This document shows, in pieces, positions 8,966-16,699 of a DNA stretch of 29,371 nucleotides. Location: the NCBI GenBank assembly GCA_964452575.1, contig CAYVMN010000024.1, forward strand, positions 1 through 29,371. Reading direction: 5' to 3'. This stretch comes from CAYVMN01 sp964452575 (GTDB taxonomy: Bacteria > Desulfobacterota > DSM-4660 > Desulfatiglandales > Desulfatiglandaceae). Positions within the stretch are counted from its first letter, which is position 1, and every line of letters begins with the position of its first letter. The position numbers were made by a program, and so were the translations under genes. The notes below the pieces were generated by a model that worked only from the letters and a program-made list of their open reading frames with translations, was not told where the DNA came from and did not search any database.

Positions 8966-9289
8966 AGCATCCTCCTTTTCTAAGTTTATAATGAATTTTA
9001 ACAGCCGTTTCCACACCTAGGGTGAACTCCGAGTCCTGATTCTCTTAAATCCTTGCCGAAAATGGCAAGGTGGATCAGCCATTCTACAGAAGATTTTGCT
9101 AGAAAGGTGGAGAGCGTTTTTGAGCCAGTTGCGGTGTATAATCCATAGTGCCTTTACTAGAGTCTGTTATCCGGCTGCCAGAGACTCTTCTTTGGTTTCT
9201 AGTATAATCTTACAGCCTTTCGGATCTTCTGAAATCTCGAAAAACCTTGAACAATCATAAAAGGCCTTTGCTTCCAACACTCTGAATCC
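8966..9289. other. Intergenic leader upstream of the binding-protein gene, with a hairpin
   Basis: This 324-base gap lies between the Kbl-like gene and the binding-protein gene. It contains a perfect 7-bp stem CCTTGCC/GGCAAGG with a 6-base loop at 9051-9070, about 85 bases before the binding-protein start. No T-tract follows on the minus strand, so it is not a standard terminator. A 30-codon minus-strand frame (9167-9259) has an AAAGG six bases before its ATG and fairly protein-like content (FFEISEDPKGCKIIL), but I do not recognise it. Low-confidence small gene or relic. Confidence 0.4.
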
Positions 9290-10474
9290 TTAAGACTCTC
9301 CTTTGATTCTATTTTTAACCTTTTGAAAAATATTTAATGTCTCTTCAAGATCTTCTTGTGTATGACTTGCTGAAACCTGCACTCTCAGACGCTCCTCCCC
9401 CACTGGAACTACAGGGAACCAAAAGCCTTGAACAAAAATTCCCTCCTCAAATAACAATTGGTTCATGCGCTGTGCCTTCGCGGTATTCCTCACCATGACA
9501 GGGATAATAGCTGTTTCACCGTCGATGATCTCGAAGCCGAGGCTTTTCAACCCATTTCTTAGGAAATTAGCGCTTTCAAGCAATTGCTGTATCAATTCGG
9601 GATGCTTCTCGATAATGTCAAGGGATGCCAGTGCTGCGCCTACAACAGGGGGAGGCAGGCAATTTGAGAAAATAATAGGACGCGACTTTTGAAAAAGGAA
9701 GTTTATAATGTCTTTATTTCCAGCTACGTATCCACCAGCAGACCCTCCCAGACTTTTCCCTAGGGTTCCCGTTTGAATATCGACTTTTCCCTTCATTCCA
9801 TAGTGTTCAACCGTTCCACTGCCCCTTTTCCCGAGTACTCCTGTAGCATGAGATTCGTCAACCACGAGAAAGGCATCGTACTTCCGTGCAAGCTGGTGCA
9901 TCTCCGGCAACCGTGCTATGTCTCCTTCCATACTGAATACACCGTCAGTCACGATCATTTTTAACTGGAAATCGGAGGATCCTTGCAGAATCCCTTCCAG
10001 TTCCTCCATATCGCTATGGGCATAGGTCTCCACTTTGGCGCGGCTTAAACGACATCCGTCTATGATGCTGGCGTGATTCAGTCTGTCGCTAATAATGAGG
10101 TCCCCGTCCCCCATCAAGGCAGAAATGAGACCTTCATTGGCAGCCGAACAAGACATGTAAAGGATAGCTGCCTCCGTTCCAAGAAAACGGGCCAGCCGTT
10201 CTTCCAATTGTTTATGAAGATCCGTATAGCCACAAATGATTCTTACCGATGCCGTTCCGCATCCATACTTCTCTATGGCTTTAATTGCCCCGTCCCTAAC
10301 GTGAGGATGCGATGCAAGCCCCAGATAATTATTGGAGGAAAGCATAAGGACGGGCTTCCCGTTCATACGGACCCTGGAGCCCTGGAAGCTTTCAAGACTC
10401 TTCTGAATCCGATAGGCATTACTCTCTCTTAGCTTAGAAATTTCCCTATTGACTCTTTCTACTAAATTTGCCAT
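9290..10474 (-). CDS. kbl: Glycine C-acetyltransferase (2-amino-3-ketobutyrate CoA ligase)-like PLP enzyme
   Basis: About 394 residues, matching Kbl (398 in E. coli) in the alpha-oxoamine synthase family. Motifs: SSNNYLGLASHP (46-57), ASVRIICGYTDLHKQLEERL (the Kbl form with ICG), NHASIIDGCRL, TDGVFSMEGD, VVDESHATG with Asp206 and His209 for the PLP ring, and TGTLGKSLGGSAGGY with PLP lysine Lys240. SRPIIFSN and AIIPVMV also follow Kbl. The open frame runs 73 codons further upstream with no protein character. AAGAAGGGAAAGGCC precedes the ATG at 10474, so this start is chosen. Kbl cleaves 2-amino-3-ketobutyrate with CoA to glycine and acetyl-CoA; close relatives include BioF and serine palmitoyltransferase. 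No threonine dehydrogenase gene is in the window, so the ketobutyrate source may differ. Its glycine product would feed the divergent gcv operon. Confidence 0.85.
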   Translation of the reverse strand: MANLVERVNREISKLRESNAYRIQKSLESFQGSRVRMNGKPVLMLSSNNYLGLASHPHVRDGAIKAIEKYGCGTASVRIICGYTDLHKQLEERLARFLGTEAAILYMSCSAANEGLISALMGDGDLIISDRLNHASIIDGCRLSRAKVETYAHSDMEELEGILQGSSDFQLKMIVTDGVFSMEGDIARLPEMHQLARKYDAFLVVDESHATGVLGKRGSGTVEHYGMKGKVDIQTGTLGKSLGGSAGGYVAGNKDIINFLFQKSRPIIFSNCLPPPVVGAALASLDIIEKHPELIQQLLESANFLRNGLKSLGFEIIDGETAIIPVMVRNTAKAQRMNQLLFEEGIFVQGFWFPVVPVGEERLRVQVSASHTQEDLEETLNIFQKVKNRIKGES

Positions 10475-10674
10475 GGCCTTTCCCTTCTTGAGAACTATTG
10501 TATTTAAGTGAATAAAATGTAATTCCTTAACTAAGCAGCAGTGCCCGGTAAAAAACTTTGAGCTGTTTCTACTCTTGCAAACACCATAGGTCGGCCTATT
10601 TTCAACAGAAATCTTCCCCTGGGAGTGAGGGTCCTGAAATAGATGAAAATTGAGACCATCTTCCCGTGCAAATC

Positions 10675-11013
10675 CTAGCCATATTTTCTGCACTCTGAAG
10701 GGGGTATGCCTTGGTTTTTCGCGGGATCAAAATCTGCGGAGACAAAGAGACCACAATAGCAGGTCCCAAACTGGGCTATGTCTTCCTTGTGCCAAACACA
10801 AGGACAAATTCTTTTTGCATCAGCCTTTTTGTCGCCCGTTAGCCTCTTGGTCATGCAAGGGCAATACCTCGCGCCAAACTCCAGCAGATTTTCCGCCATC
10901 TCTTCAATCAGATCTTTCACCTTGTCTGTATCAGGATTCAAACCATAACCGTGCTTTTCACTGTATTTTTTCGCTAAACGAATGGTCTGATTCACAGCCT
11001 CTTCAAATTCCAT
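10675..11013 (-). CDS. Ferredoxin:thioredoxin/disulfide reductase catalytic chain (FtrB-like)
   Basis: A 112-residue protein with the cysteine pattern of the FTR catalytic subunit: CPC, 16 residues, CPC, 12 residues, then CYC followed by GLFVSADFDP. In plant/cyanobacterial FTR the pattern is CPC-X16-CPC-X8-CHC. Here the last spacer is longer and the histidine of CHC is tyrosine, as seen in some non-photosynthetic relatives. The family uses a 4Fe-4S cluster next to a redox-active disulfide to pass ferredoxin electrons to a thioredoxin-like partner. No variable subunit gene is nearby. The start at 11013 has GAGG/AGGGAG upstream. It lies 33 bases downstream of the AhpD-like selenoprotein gene, and I infer that it may reduce that protein's C-x2-U pair. 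Confidence 0.9.
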   Translation of the reverse strand: MEFEEAVNQTIRLAKKYSEKHGYGLNPDTDKVKDLIEEMAENLLEFGARYCPCMTKRLTGDKKADAKRICPCVWHKEDIAQFGTCYCGLFVSADFDPAKNQGIPPSECRKYG

Positions 11014-11046
11014 CTCCCTCTGACCTCCTCATTGTGATCCCCACTA

Positions 11047-11631
11047 TTATTCCATCTCTTCCAGAACTATCGGCTCTATCCACGGAGGTGGACGTAAATC
11101 AAGACTATCAATGATAATGTAGTTCGCAGAGGCAAGCGCTACTGTCCCCAGGATAACCACTAGGTCTTCATCCATCAGCCCAAGATCCTTGAGTTGATTT
11201 ATTTCCATATCGGTTATCCGATGGGCAGCCTTAACAGCCTTCTGGGAAAATTTCAATATGGCCAATTCTAGAGGGGAAAGAAAATCCTTATCCAGTCTTG
11301 CAATCATCTTAATCTCATCATCGCTTAAACCCTCAGCACGGAGGTTATTCCCGTGAAAAATCACTCAGACTTTGCAGCCAACAGCCACGGATACCGCGAC
11401 TGATATCATCTCTTTCATCTTAATCGATATCTTGTGCTCCGTCTTGTCAGCCAAATTGTACATCCAGTGCGCCTTCAAGTACTCAGGGGCAAGGCCCAGC
11501 GCCTTGAATACAGCGGTAATTTTCCCTTTCCCACGGACCCGTTCAATATCGTCAAATATCTTACGCAATTCTCCTGTGGCTTTTTCAGGATCAACAACCT
11601 TTATTCGTTTCGTGATCTCAAATGCCTCCAT
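11047..11631 (-). CDS. AhpD-like (carboxymuconolactone decarboxylase fold) selenoprotein with C-x2-U motif
   Basis: Two open frames that look separate (11365-11676 and 11047-11364) are in the same phase and divided only by a TGA at 11365-11367. Read through, they give one 194-residue protein. Counting from the ATG at 11631 (preceded by GGGAGGATTAT), the residues are Glu74, Cys86, TGA at 89 and His93. This exactly matches the spacing of the AhpD catalytic set Glu118, Cys130, Cys133 and His137, with the TGA replacing the resolving/attacking cysteine. The reading is GCKV-U-VIFHGNNL. A GC-rich hairpin follows the TGA at a SECIS-like distance. AhpD proteins are thiol peroxidase/disulfide-reductase partners. 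AhpD-like selenoproteins are known from selenoproteome surveys. Downstream domain FSQKAVKAAHRITD and GLMDEDLVVIL are normal for the family, which argues against pseudogene decay. Confidence 0.85.
11337..11355 (-). promoter_or_regulatory. Candidate bacterial SECIS hairpin
   Basis: On the transcript, nine bases after the UGA, CACGG pairs with CCGUG around a nine-base loop that begins with G (optional inner G-C pair). The apical loop starts about 14 bases after the UGA. Bacterial SelB-binding hairpins lie within the coding region at roughly 16-37 bases with a G early in the loop, so this is at the near edge of the known range. Predicted by eye; no folding energy computed. Confidence 0.55.
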
Positions 11632-11644
11632 ATAATCCTCCCTT

Positions 11645-13597
11645 CTACAAATAAAAACTTGTGACAAAGCCTTCACTTATGGCAGCTCGTATGTTACCCT
11701 GTCCTTTGGCATCTCCAATGAGAGCAATCTTTCCGACTTTTCCCTTCAGCGCATCTTTAAGCCCGTTGACGGGCTTGAGTCCCAATGCCAGGACCACAGA
11801 GTCTCCCTCAAATTTCCTTTCTTGTCCATTTTCAATGGCCACAACACCTTCTTCTGTAATCTCCTTCACCTTCGTATTCGTATGAATCTCTACTCCTAGG
11901 GTGTCCAGTTCTTTCATCAAGCATTTGCGGACCAGAGGCTCCATATCCATTCCCACGTTTTTCAGAATTTCTAGAATGATGACTTGCTTCTCTTGCTCTG
12001 ACAAGAATAAAGCAGTCTCACAGCCGATCAGACCGCCTCCAACAACAATAGCACGCTTTCCCATATCCCTACCTCTCAACACCTGATGCGCGCTCAGAAT
12101 TCCACTCTGTCGCTTCTGTTCAATATCGGCGGGGATGAATGGTTCCCCTCCAGTAGCCAATATAACAACATCAGGTTTGAGAGCTTCGATATTCTCCGGC
12201 CTTGCCTCACTGTCTAATTGAATGTCCAGATTCCTGAATTGGGGCAATACATGGGAGTAATATTCCATAATATACCTTATTTCTTCTTTATGAGGTGGAA
12301 TAGCAGCGATATGTAGGGTTCCCCCCAGAACAGGCCTCTTTTCCATCAGGGTCACTTCATGACCACGAAGGGCTGCAATGCGAGATGCCTCCATGCCTGC
12401 TGGCCCCCCTCCAATTACCAATACCCTTTTCTTTTTGGCCGCTATCCTAATTTCTCCATACTTATTTCCCCTACCCAGTTGGGCGTTCACCGTACAGCGA
12501 AAGGGTCTTTTATTCAGCCCCCGGCATTCATTGCACCGAATGCATTTTCTGATCCCCTTTATGTCTCCATTTTCGATTTTCTGTGGCAAATCAGGGTCGG
12601 CCAACAATCCTCTGCCTATGCCGATAAAATCCGCATATCCTTCATTTAAGGCTTTTTCTGCAAGCTCCGGAAGTCCGAGACCCCCTGCAACCATCACAGG
12701 TGTTCCCACGACTTCCTTCACTTTTTTGAACAGGGGTAAATCATGGCCACGAGGCATATTAAAGGGCGGGGAGACATATTCTGATGTTTCCCCATGCATT
12801 CCCGAGTTGAGACTTACGGCGTGGACTCCAATCGATTCCAGTGTTTTTGCTATCTCTATCGATTCCGCAACCCCTCTCCCTTCAGGATGGAACTCGTTCA
12901 CTGCATAGCGAACCAATATGGGAAAATTAGAACCAACTTTCGATTTGGTAGCTTGTATCAGTTCTATTAGAAATTTCATCCTCCCCTTGAGGTTGCCTCC
13001 ATAGCTATCGTCCCTCTTATTTAACATTGGGGAAAGAAACTGGGCTATAAGAAAACCTCCCATGGCATGGATCTCAATCGCGTCAAATTCTGCAAGCTTC
13101 ACTCGTTGCGCCGCCAATGCATAGAGTTCAATCATTTTTTCTATCTCGGCAACTGTCAATTCACGAGGAGGCGGTCCACCCATTCTTTGGACAGAAGAGG
13201 AGGACACTTTTTGAATATTTTTGACCCCTTGATACCCTACTTCCCAGGGAATTGAACCTACACTACCAGGTCCCGGGCTCAGTTGAATGGCAACCTTAGC
13301 TCCTGCTTCATGAACAGCTTCCGTAATCTTGAAAAGGCCGATAGTATAACAATCGTCATCCGCTCTAAGTGCCCTGGCAAGATGCATGAACGGGTCGATA
13401 GCCGTACACGCCATGGCCGTTTCAACCACAATTAGCCCGACTCCACCTCTTGCTATTCTTTCATAATGTGCAATTAATTCTTCCGTAATGTCGCCATTTA
13501 ATCCAGGCAACCAGCTGCTCATCGCAGGGAAAAAGATGCGATTTTTCAGGTGTAAACTACCTATCACTCCCTGTTCCAAAATTCTGCGGAATTCCAT
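11645..13597 (-). CDS. NADH:flavin oxidoreductase / 2,4-dienoyl-CoA reductase-like (OYE with 4Fe-4S and FAD/NAD domains)
   Basis: A 650-residue multidomain flavoenzyme. Residues 1-340 form an Old Yellow Enzyme TIM barrel (LKNRIFFPAMSSWL start, FLSPMLNKRDDSYGG, GRGLLADPDLPQK). Cys352, Cys355, Cys358 and Cys368 form a CX2CX2CX9C 4Fe-4S motif. Residues 388-650 hold FAD and NAD(P)H domains with RVLVIGGGPAGMEASR and IVVGGGLIGCETALF. FadH has CX2CX3CX11C; the CX2CX2C start is shared with trimethylamine dehydrogenase. His268 in GMHG fits FadH His252, but the usual Tyr of the GYL segment is Phe182, suggesting altered proton delivery. ATG follows GGGAGGGAGAAAAT. It is first in the minus-strand block, 13 bases ahead of the selenoprotein gene. 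Substrate could be an enoyl/dienoyl compound or an amine; the family covers both. Confidence 0.9.
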   Translation of the reverse strand: MEFRRILEQGVIGSLHLKNRIFFPAMSSWLPGLNGDITEELIAHYERIARGGVGLIVVETAMACTAIDPFMHLARALRADDDCYTIGLFKITEAVHEAGAKVAIQLSPGPGSVGSIPWEVGYQGVKNIQKVSSSSVQRMGGPPPRELTVAEIEKMIELYALAAQRVKLAEFDAIEIHAMGGFLIAQFLSPMLNKRDDSYGGNLKGRMKFLIELIQATKSKVGSNFPILVRYAVNEFHPEGRGVAESIEIAKTLESIGVHAVSLNSGMHGETSEYVSPPFNMPRGHDLPLFKKVKEVVGTPVMVAGGLGLPELAEKALNEGYADFIGIGRGLLADPDLPQKIENGDIKGIRKCIRCNECRGLNKRPFRCTVNAQLGRGNKYGEIRIAAKKKRVLVIGGGPAGMEASRIAALRGHEVTLMEKRPVLGGTLHIAAIPPHKEEIRYIMEYYSHVLPQFRNLDIQLDSEARPENIEALKPDVVILATGGEPFIPADIEQKRQSGILSAHQVLRGRDMGKRAIVVGGGLIGCETALFLSEQEKQVIILEILKNVGMDMEPLVRKCLMKELDTLGVEIHTNTKVKEITEEGVVAIENGQERKFEGDSVVLALGLKPVNGLKDALKGKVGKIALIGDAKGQGNIRAAISEGFVTSFYL

Positions 13598-13651
13598 ATT
13601 TTCTCCCTCCCTATCTTCATTTTCAATGGCATAGGTTTACGGGTGTGCATA

Positions 13652-13669
13652 TTCTTACCGGCGTAAGAA
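13652..13669. promoter_or_regulatory. 18-base palindrome upstream of the OYE gene
   Basis: TTCTTAC and GTAAGAA form a perfect 7-bp dyad around a CGGC centre, 55-72 bases upstream of the OYE start codon. Position and symmetry suit a dimeric repressor/activator operator or a leader hairpin. The bound factor is unknown; the neighbouring Lrp-type regulator is one candidate. Confidence 0.45.
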
Positions 13670-13990
13670 CAACGCCTACTCACAAGCCCCAGAATAGTAA
13701 GGAATTTAACCTCAAGCTCCACAAGAGGGCCGTTGAGAGAATACTGGGTCATTACGGTATCTTAGATCATTAAAGGAAGTGGCTTGAGAAACCCTGCTTC
13801 GTTCAACATCGGAGGCATCGTCCGAAGGCTTAACCGTATTCATATCCACATTAATGATAAACACAGCCGCCCTTTTCTCTCCGAGCCGTAAGATTTACGA
13901 GGCGGGGGGGTGTTGTTTACTATGTTTTTAATGCCACTTTAGGGGCTGTTTTCCCTGGAATAATATAACCAGAAACTTCCTTATGACTTC

Positions 13991-14068
13991 TACTCATGTG
14001 CATGTGAAAAGCACTTCTACGCCCCGATTTATGCCCGAATTAGCAGACTTTTCACATGCACATGAGTA
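13991..14068. repeat. Perfect 21-bp inverted repeat with 36-base spacer
   Basis: The left arm at 13991-14011 (TACTCATGTGCATGTGAAAAG) and right arm at 14048-14068 are exact reverse complements over 21 bases, separated by 36 bases. No T-tract follows on either strand and no flanking duplication is evident, so neither a terminator nor a simple transposon end explains it well. It lies midway between the two divergent operons. Confidence 0.85.
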
Positions 14069-14429
14069 ACCCTTTATGGTCAAAATAAGAATGATAAATT
14101 CTGTCAAAATAGTGTGTATTTTAACATACCCCTCTTAAATTGCCTCAATTTACTGCTATAAGCCCCAACCACAAATGCTCCAAGATCTAAACCGGATGCC
14201 TTCTTTTTCAAGAGATTTTCACTAGTTTCTATTTTTGGTACAAGAATCTGCGGATGTCAAGAAAAAAATGGCAATATTTTGATGATAACATAAAAAAATA
14301 TTGACTGAACCATCAATTTGTATTATCACCTGGTGTTATGTTGAAGACGGGGGCAAAACTTGAGGCTTCCTGATATCCTAATTGATTCCATTATTGATGT
14401 TGCCGATATTAAATTGGGGTATATTTATT

Positions 14430-14873
14430 ATGAAAATAGACGAAACCAACATCACAATTATTAAGCATCTTCGAGATGGAAGAAAACCCTTCAAAAAGAT
14501 TGCCGATGAACTAGGCATTTCCGAAAACACGGTGAGAGCACGGGTCAAGAAACTCATAGATGAAGGTATTCTGGTGATCTCCGGCCTCGTGGCCCCAGAA
14601 GCCCTTCCCGGGCACAAGATGGCCATGGTCGGCGTTAAACTAAGTACCTTGGATCTGGTAAAAAAAGCTGAGGAATTCAGCAAGTTAAAGGGGGTGGTTT
14701 CTGCGAGTGTTGTAACAGGCCGGTATGACCTAATGCTGATGGTTCTTTTAAAGGAAGGGTTTGACTTGCTGGAATTTTACTCAGAGGAGGTGTACAGATT
14801 AAATAACGTTCAATCCGTGGAGACTTTCGTGATTTACAAGAGCTATAACTTGAAAGTCCCTTATATACTTTAA
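14430..14873 (+). CDS. Lrp/AsnC family transcriptional regulator
   Basis: About 147 residues. The N-terminal helix-turn-helix reads NITIIKHLRDGRKPFKKIAD then ELGISENTVRARVKKLIDEG, with the AsnC-type linker ILVISGLVAP. The C-terminal ligand-binding RAM domain follows (VGVKLSTLDLVKKAEEF, GVVSASVVTGRYDLMLMVL, VQSVETFVIYKSY). The open frame begins 16 codons earlier, but those residues are hydrophobic and unlike the family. The ATG at 14430, giving MKIDETNI, is the normal Lrp start although its ribosome site is weak. It lies 87 bases upstream of gcvT and diverges from the catabolic block. Lrp-family proteins sense amino acids, so control by glycine or the imported substrate is a reasonable inference. 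Confidence 0.92.
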   Translation: MKIDETNITIIKHLRDGRKPFKKIADELGISENTVRARVKKLIDEGILVISGLVAPEALPGHKMAMVGVKLSTLDLVKKAEEFSKLKGVVSASVVTGRYDLMLMVLLKEGFDLLEFYSEEVYRLNNVQSVETFVIYKSYNLKVPYIL

Positions 14874-14960
14874 AAAATTGAGGGATAGCGGTCGCAATTC
14901 CTGGAGTCTAAAGTTAGCAGTAGCAGCGAAGCGAGACCTACAATAGTAAAGGAATAAAAC

Positions 14961-16238
14961 ATGCAAAAAGAAACTAAGAAGACTCCTCTATATGATTGGC
15001 ATGTGGCCCACAAGGGCAAAATGGTTGCCTTTGGAAAATATGAGATGCCGCTGTGGTATGCGGGCGGCCCAAAAGCGGAACATTTGGTGGTGCTGACCAA
15101 CGCTGGCACCTTTGACACAAGCCATATGGCCGTGGTTATGGTTAAGGGCCCGGATTCTCTTCAACTACTCCAAACTTGTTTTACGAGAGATCTCAATGCC
15201 TGTGTGGGCAGAAGTCGTAGGCCCATGGAAGAGGGCAGATGTGTCTATGGGGCCTATCTCAATGAGAAAGGTGAGTGTATTGATGATGCCATCGTTTATC
15301 AGGTAGCAAAAGCGGAGTACATGGTTGTGGTGAACTCCGGCATGGGAGGTGAAATTGTGGCACATATGGAAAAGCACCGTAAGGGCAGGTTGAAAGTCAA
15401 AGTAAGCGATCTTACGGAAAGAGTTGGCAAGATGGACATCCAGGGCCCGTTGTCTGCCAAGATCCTCAGCAAAGTACTTAGAGAGCCGACAAAGGTATTT
15501 GAAAACATGGTCCACTTTTCCTTTAAGGGCCACTTTGACAGGATTTCCCCTTCTGCAGATCAGGTACGGCTGACTGACGGGACCCCTTTCCTCCTTTCCC
15601 GTTCCGGGTATACCGGAGAAGTGGGATTTGAAATCTTCATTGGCCTGAAAGATATAATTAAGATCTGGAAAATGATCATGGAAGCTGGAAAGGAATTCGA
15701 TATCATGCCATGTGGTCTGGCCTCAAGAGACTCCCTAAGGACCGGTGCCTTGCTTCCCCTCTCCCATCAAGATATTGATGGTTGGCCATATGTGAATCAC
15801 CCATGGGATTTTGCCCTTCCCTTCAATCAGGACCGGACAGGTTTCACCAAAACATTTATCGGGGATCAGGCCCTGAAAAGCGTGAAAAACCTTGAATATA
15901 CCCTTCCGTTTGTAGGCCGTGATCCCAGAAAAATTGACGCCCATGATGCCGTAGTGTTAGATACGGACGGCAATGAAATCGGCGTGGTATTGACCTGTGC
16001 CACTGATATGGCCATCGGATACGAAAGAGGACGAATCTACAGTATCACAAGCCTTGATAAGCCCGAAGGTTTTGAGCCGCGGGGTTTGAGCTGTGGTTTT
16101 ATCAGGGTCAAATCAAAGTTGGATGTGGGCCAAGTCGTGGAACTCAGGGACAAAAAGAGGAACATCGAGGCGACAATTGTTCAAGACATCCGCCCCGATC
16201 GAACCGGGCGTCGGCCCCTCGATGGATTTTTGCATTGA
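14961..16238 (+). CDS. gcvT: Glycine cleavage system T protein (aminomethyltransferase) family
   Basis: A 425-residue protein, longer than E. coli GcvT (364). It has the tripartite folate-binding fold: SHMAVVMVKGPDSLQLLQ, GECIDDAIVY with the Asp pair at 108-109 (the conserved catalytic Asp region), MDIQGPLSAKIL, and SRSGYTGEVGFEIF followed by MPCGLASRDSLRTGALLP. GcvT releases ammonia from the aminomethyl group on lipoyl-GcvH and makes methylene-tetrahydrofolate. It is followed by GcvH, GcvPA and GcvPB, which supports a true T protein. GcvT-like demethylases share the fold and remain an alternative. AAAGGAATAAAAC precedes the ATG. No glycine riboswitch is apparent in the 87-base leader. Confidence 0.88.
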   Translation: MQKETKKTPLYDWHVAHKGKMVAFGKYEMPLWYAGGPKAEHLVVLTNAGTFDTSHMAVVMVKGPDSLQLLQTCFTRDLNACVGRSRRPMEEGRCVYGAYLNEKGECIDDAIVYQVAKAEYMVVVNSGMGGEIVAHMEKHRKGRLKVKVSDLTERVGKMDIQGPLSAKILSKVLREPTKVFENMVHFSFKGHFDRISPSADQVRLTDGTPFLLSRSGYTGEVGFEIFIGLKDIIKIWKMIMEAGKEFDIMPCGLASRDSLRTGALLPLSHQDIDGWPYVNHPWDFALPFNQDRTGFTKTFIGDQALKSVKNLEYTLPFVGRDPRKIDAHDAVVLDTDGNEIGVVLTCATDMAIGYERGRIYSITSLDKPEGFEPRGLSCGFIRVKSKLDVGQVVELRDKKRNIEATIVQDIRPDRTGRRPLDGFLH

Positions 16239-16294
16239 GCTGTTATTTTGAACCGAATATTTTTATCTAAGACTTAGAAAAAGGAAAAGCTGTG

Positions 16295-16699
16295 ATGAAA
16301 GAGATACATGAGTTAGATTTACCTGAGGATGTAAGGTATGCACCCGATCACGAATGGGCCCGGGTGGAGGGCGAGAGGGTGAGGGTCGGGATTGACGATT
16401 ATGCACAGGATCAGCTAGGGGACATCGTCTTCGTAGAGTTGCCCAGCGTGGGTGATACCTTTAAAAAGGGACAGGAATTCGCAACCGTGGAATCGGTAAA
16501 GGCCGTTGTGGAATGCTACCTTCCTGTCAGTGGAGAGATTCTCGCAGTAAACAAACAGCTTGAAGAATCCCCGCAACTGATGAATGAAAGCCCTTACGGC
16601 GAGGGCTGGATGGTAGAGGTCAAACCCAAAGACCTCTCCGAAATGGACACCCTTATGACAAACACCGCGTCTCTGGAAAGGCTGAAAGGAGCAAAATAA
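16295..16699 (+). CDS. gcvH: Glycine cleavage system H protein (lipoyl carrier)
   Basis: About 134 residues, a lipoyl-domain carrier. It begins DVRYAPDHEWARVEGERVRV, continues with DYAQDQLGDIVFVELPSVGD, and has the lipoylation site TVESVKAVVE with Lys69. GWMVEVKP in the C-terminal half is also standard. It shuttles the aminomethyl group between the P and T proteins and is oxidised by an L protein. The start is ATG at 16295, nine bases after AAGGA; a GTG one codon earlier is possible. It sits 56 bases after gcvT and its stop is directly followed by the gcvPA ATG. Its lipoylation would depend on the LipB encoded at the end of the operon. Confidence 0.96.
   Translation: MKEIHELDLPEDVRYAPDHEWARVEGERVRVGIDDYAQDQLGDIVFVELPSVGDTFKKGQEFATVESVKAVVECYLPVSGEILAVNKQLEESPQLMNESPYGEGWMVEVKPKDLSEMDTLMTNTASLERLKGAK

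Larger units (their letters stand above)
13598..14429. other. Divergent intergenic region between catabolic block and Lrp-gcv operon
   Basis: About 830 bases with no convincing gene. It is AT-rich toward the Lrp gene. It holds an 18-base palindrome close to the OYE start, a perfect 21-bp inverted repeat in the middle, and an AT-rich inverted repeat (AATATTTT/AAAATATT, about 14273-14302) overlapping a TTGACT box at 14301-14306 upstream of the Lrp gene. A TTGACT-N17-TATCAC arrangement is a possible but weak promoter for that gene. The length and symmetry suggest shared control of both directions. Confidence 0.5.

Noticed and set aside
10475..10693. N-terminal extension of the Kbl-like protein over the full open frame
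   Set aside because: The extra 73 codons lack family similarity and a good ribosome site precedes the ATG at 10474.
11047..11676. Two separate small CMD-like genes, or a nonsense pseudogene
   Set aside because: The downstream piece has no ribosome site and begins inside the active-site helix. The stop is TGA exactly at a catalytic cysteine with conserved sequence on both sides, so recoding is more likely.
14345..14375. Possible glycine riboswitch near the Lrp/gcv leader (GAAG...GGGGCAAAAC...AGGC)
   Set aside because: Only a partial match to the aptamer core. The other conserved helices and the tandem aptamer are not seen, and it lies upstream of the regulator and not directly before gcvT.
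14874..14960. Riboswitch in the 87-base leader of gcvT (AGCAGCGAAGCGAG)
   Set aside because: Too short for a glycine aptamer pair and lacks the conserved core; only a small hairpin is possible.
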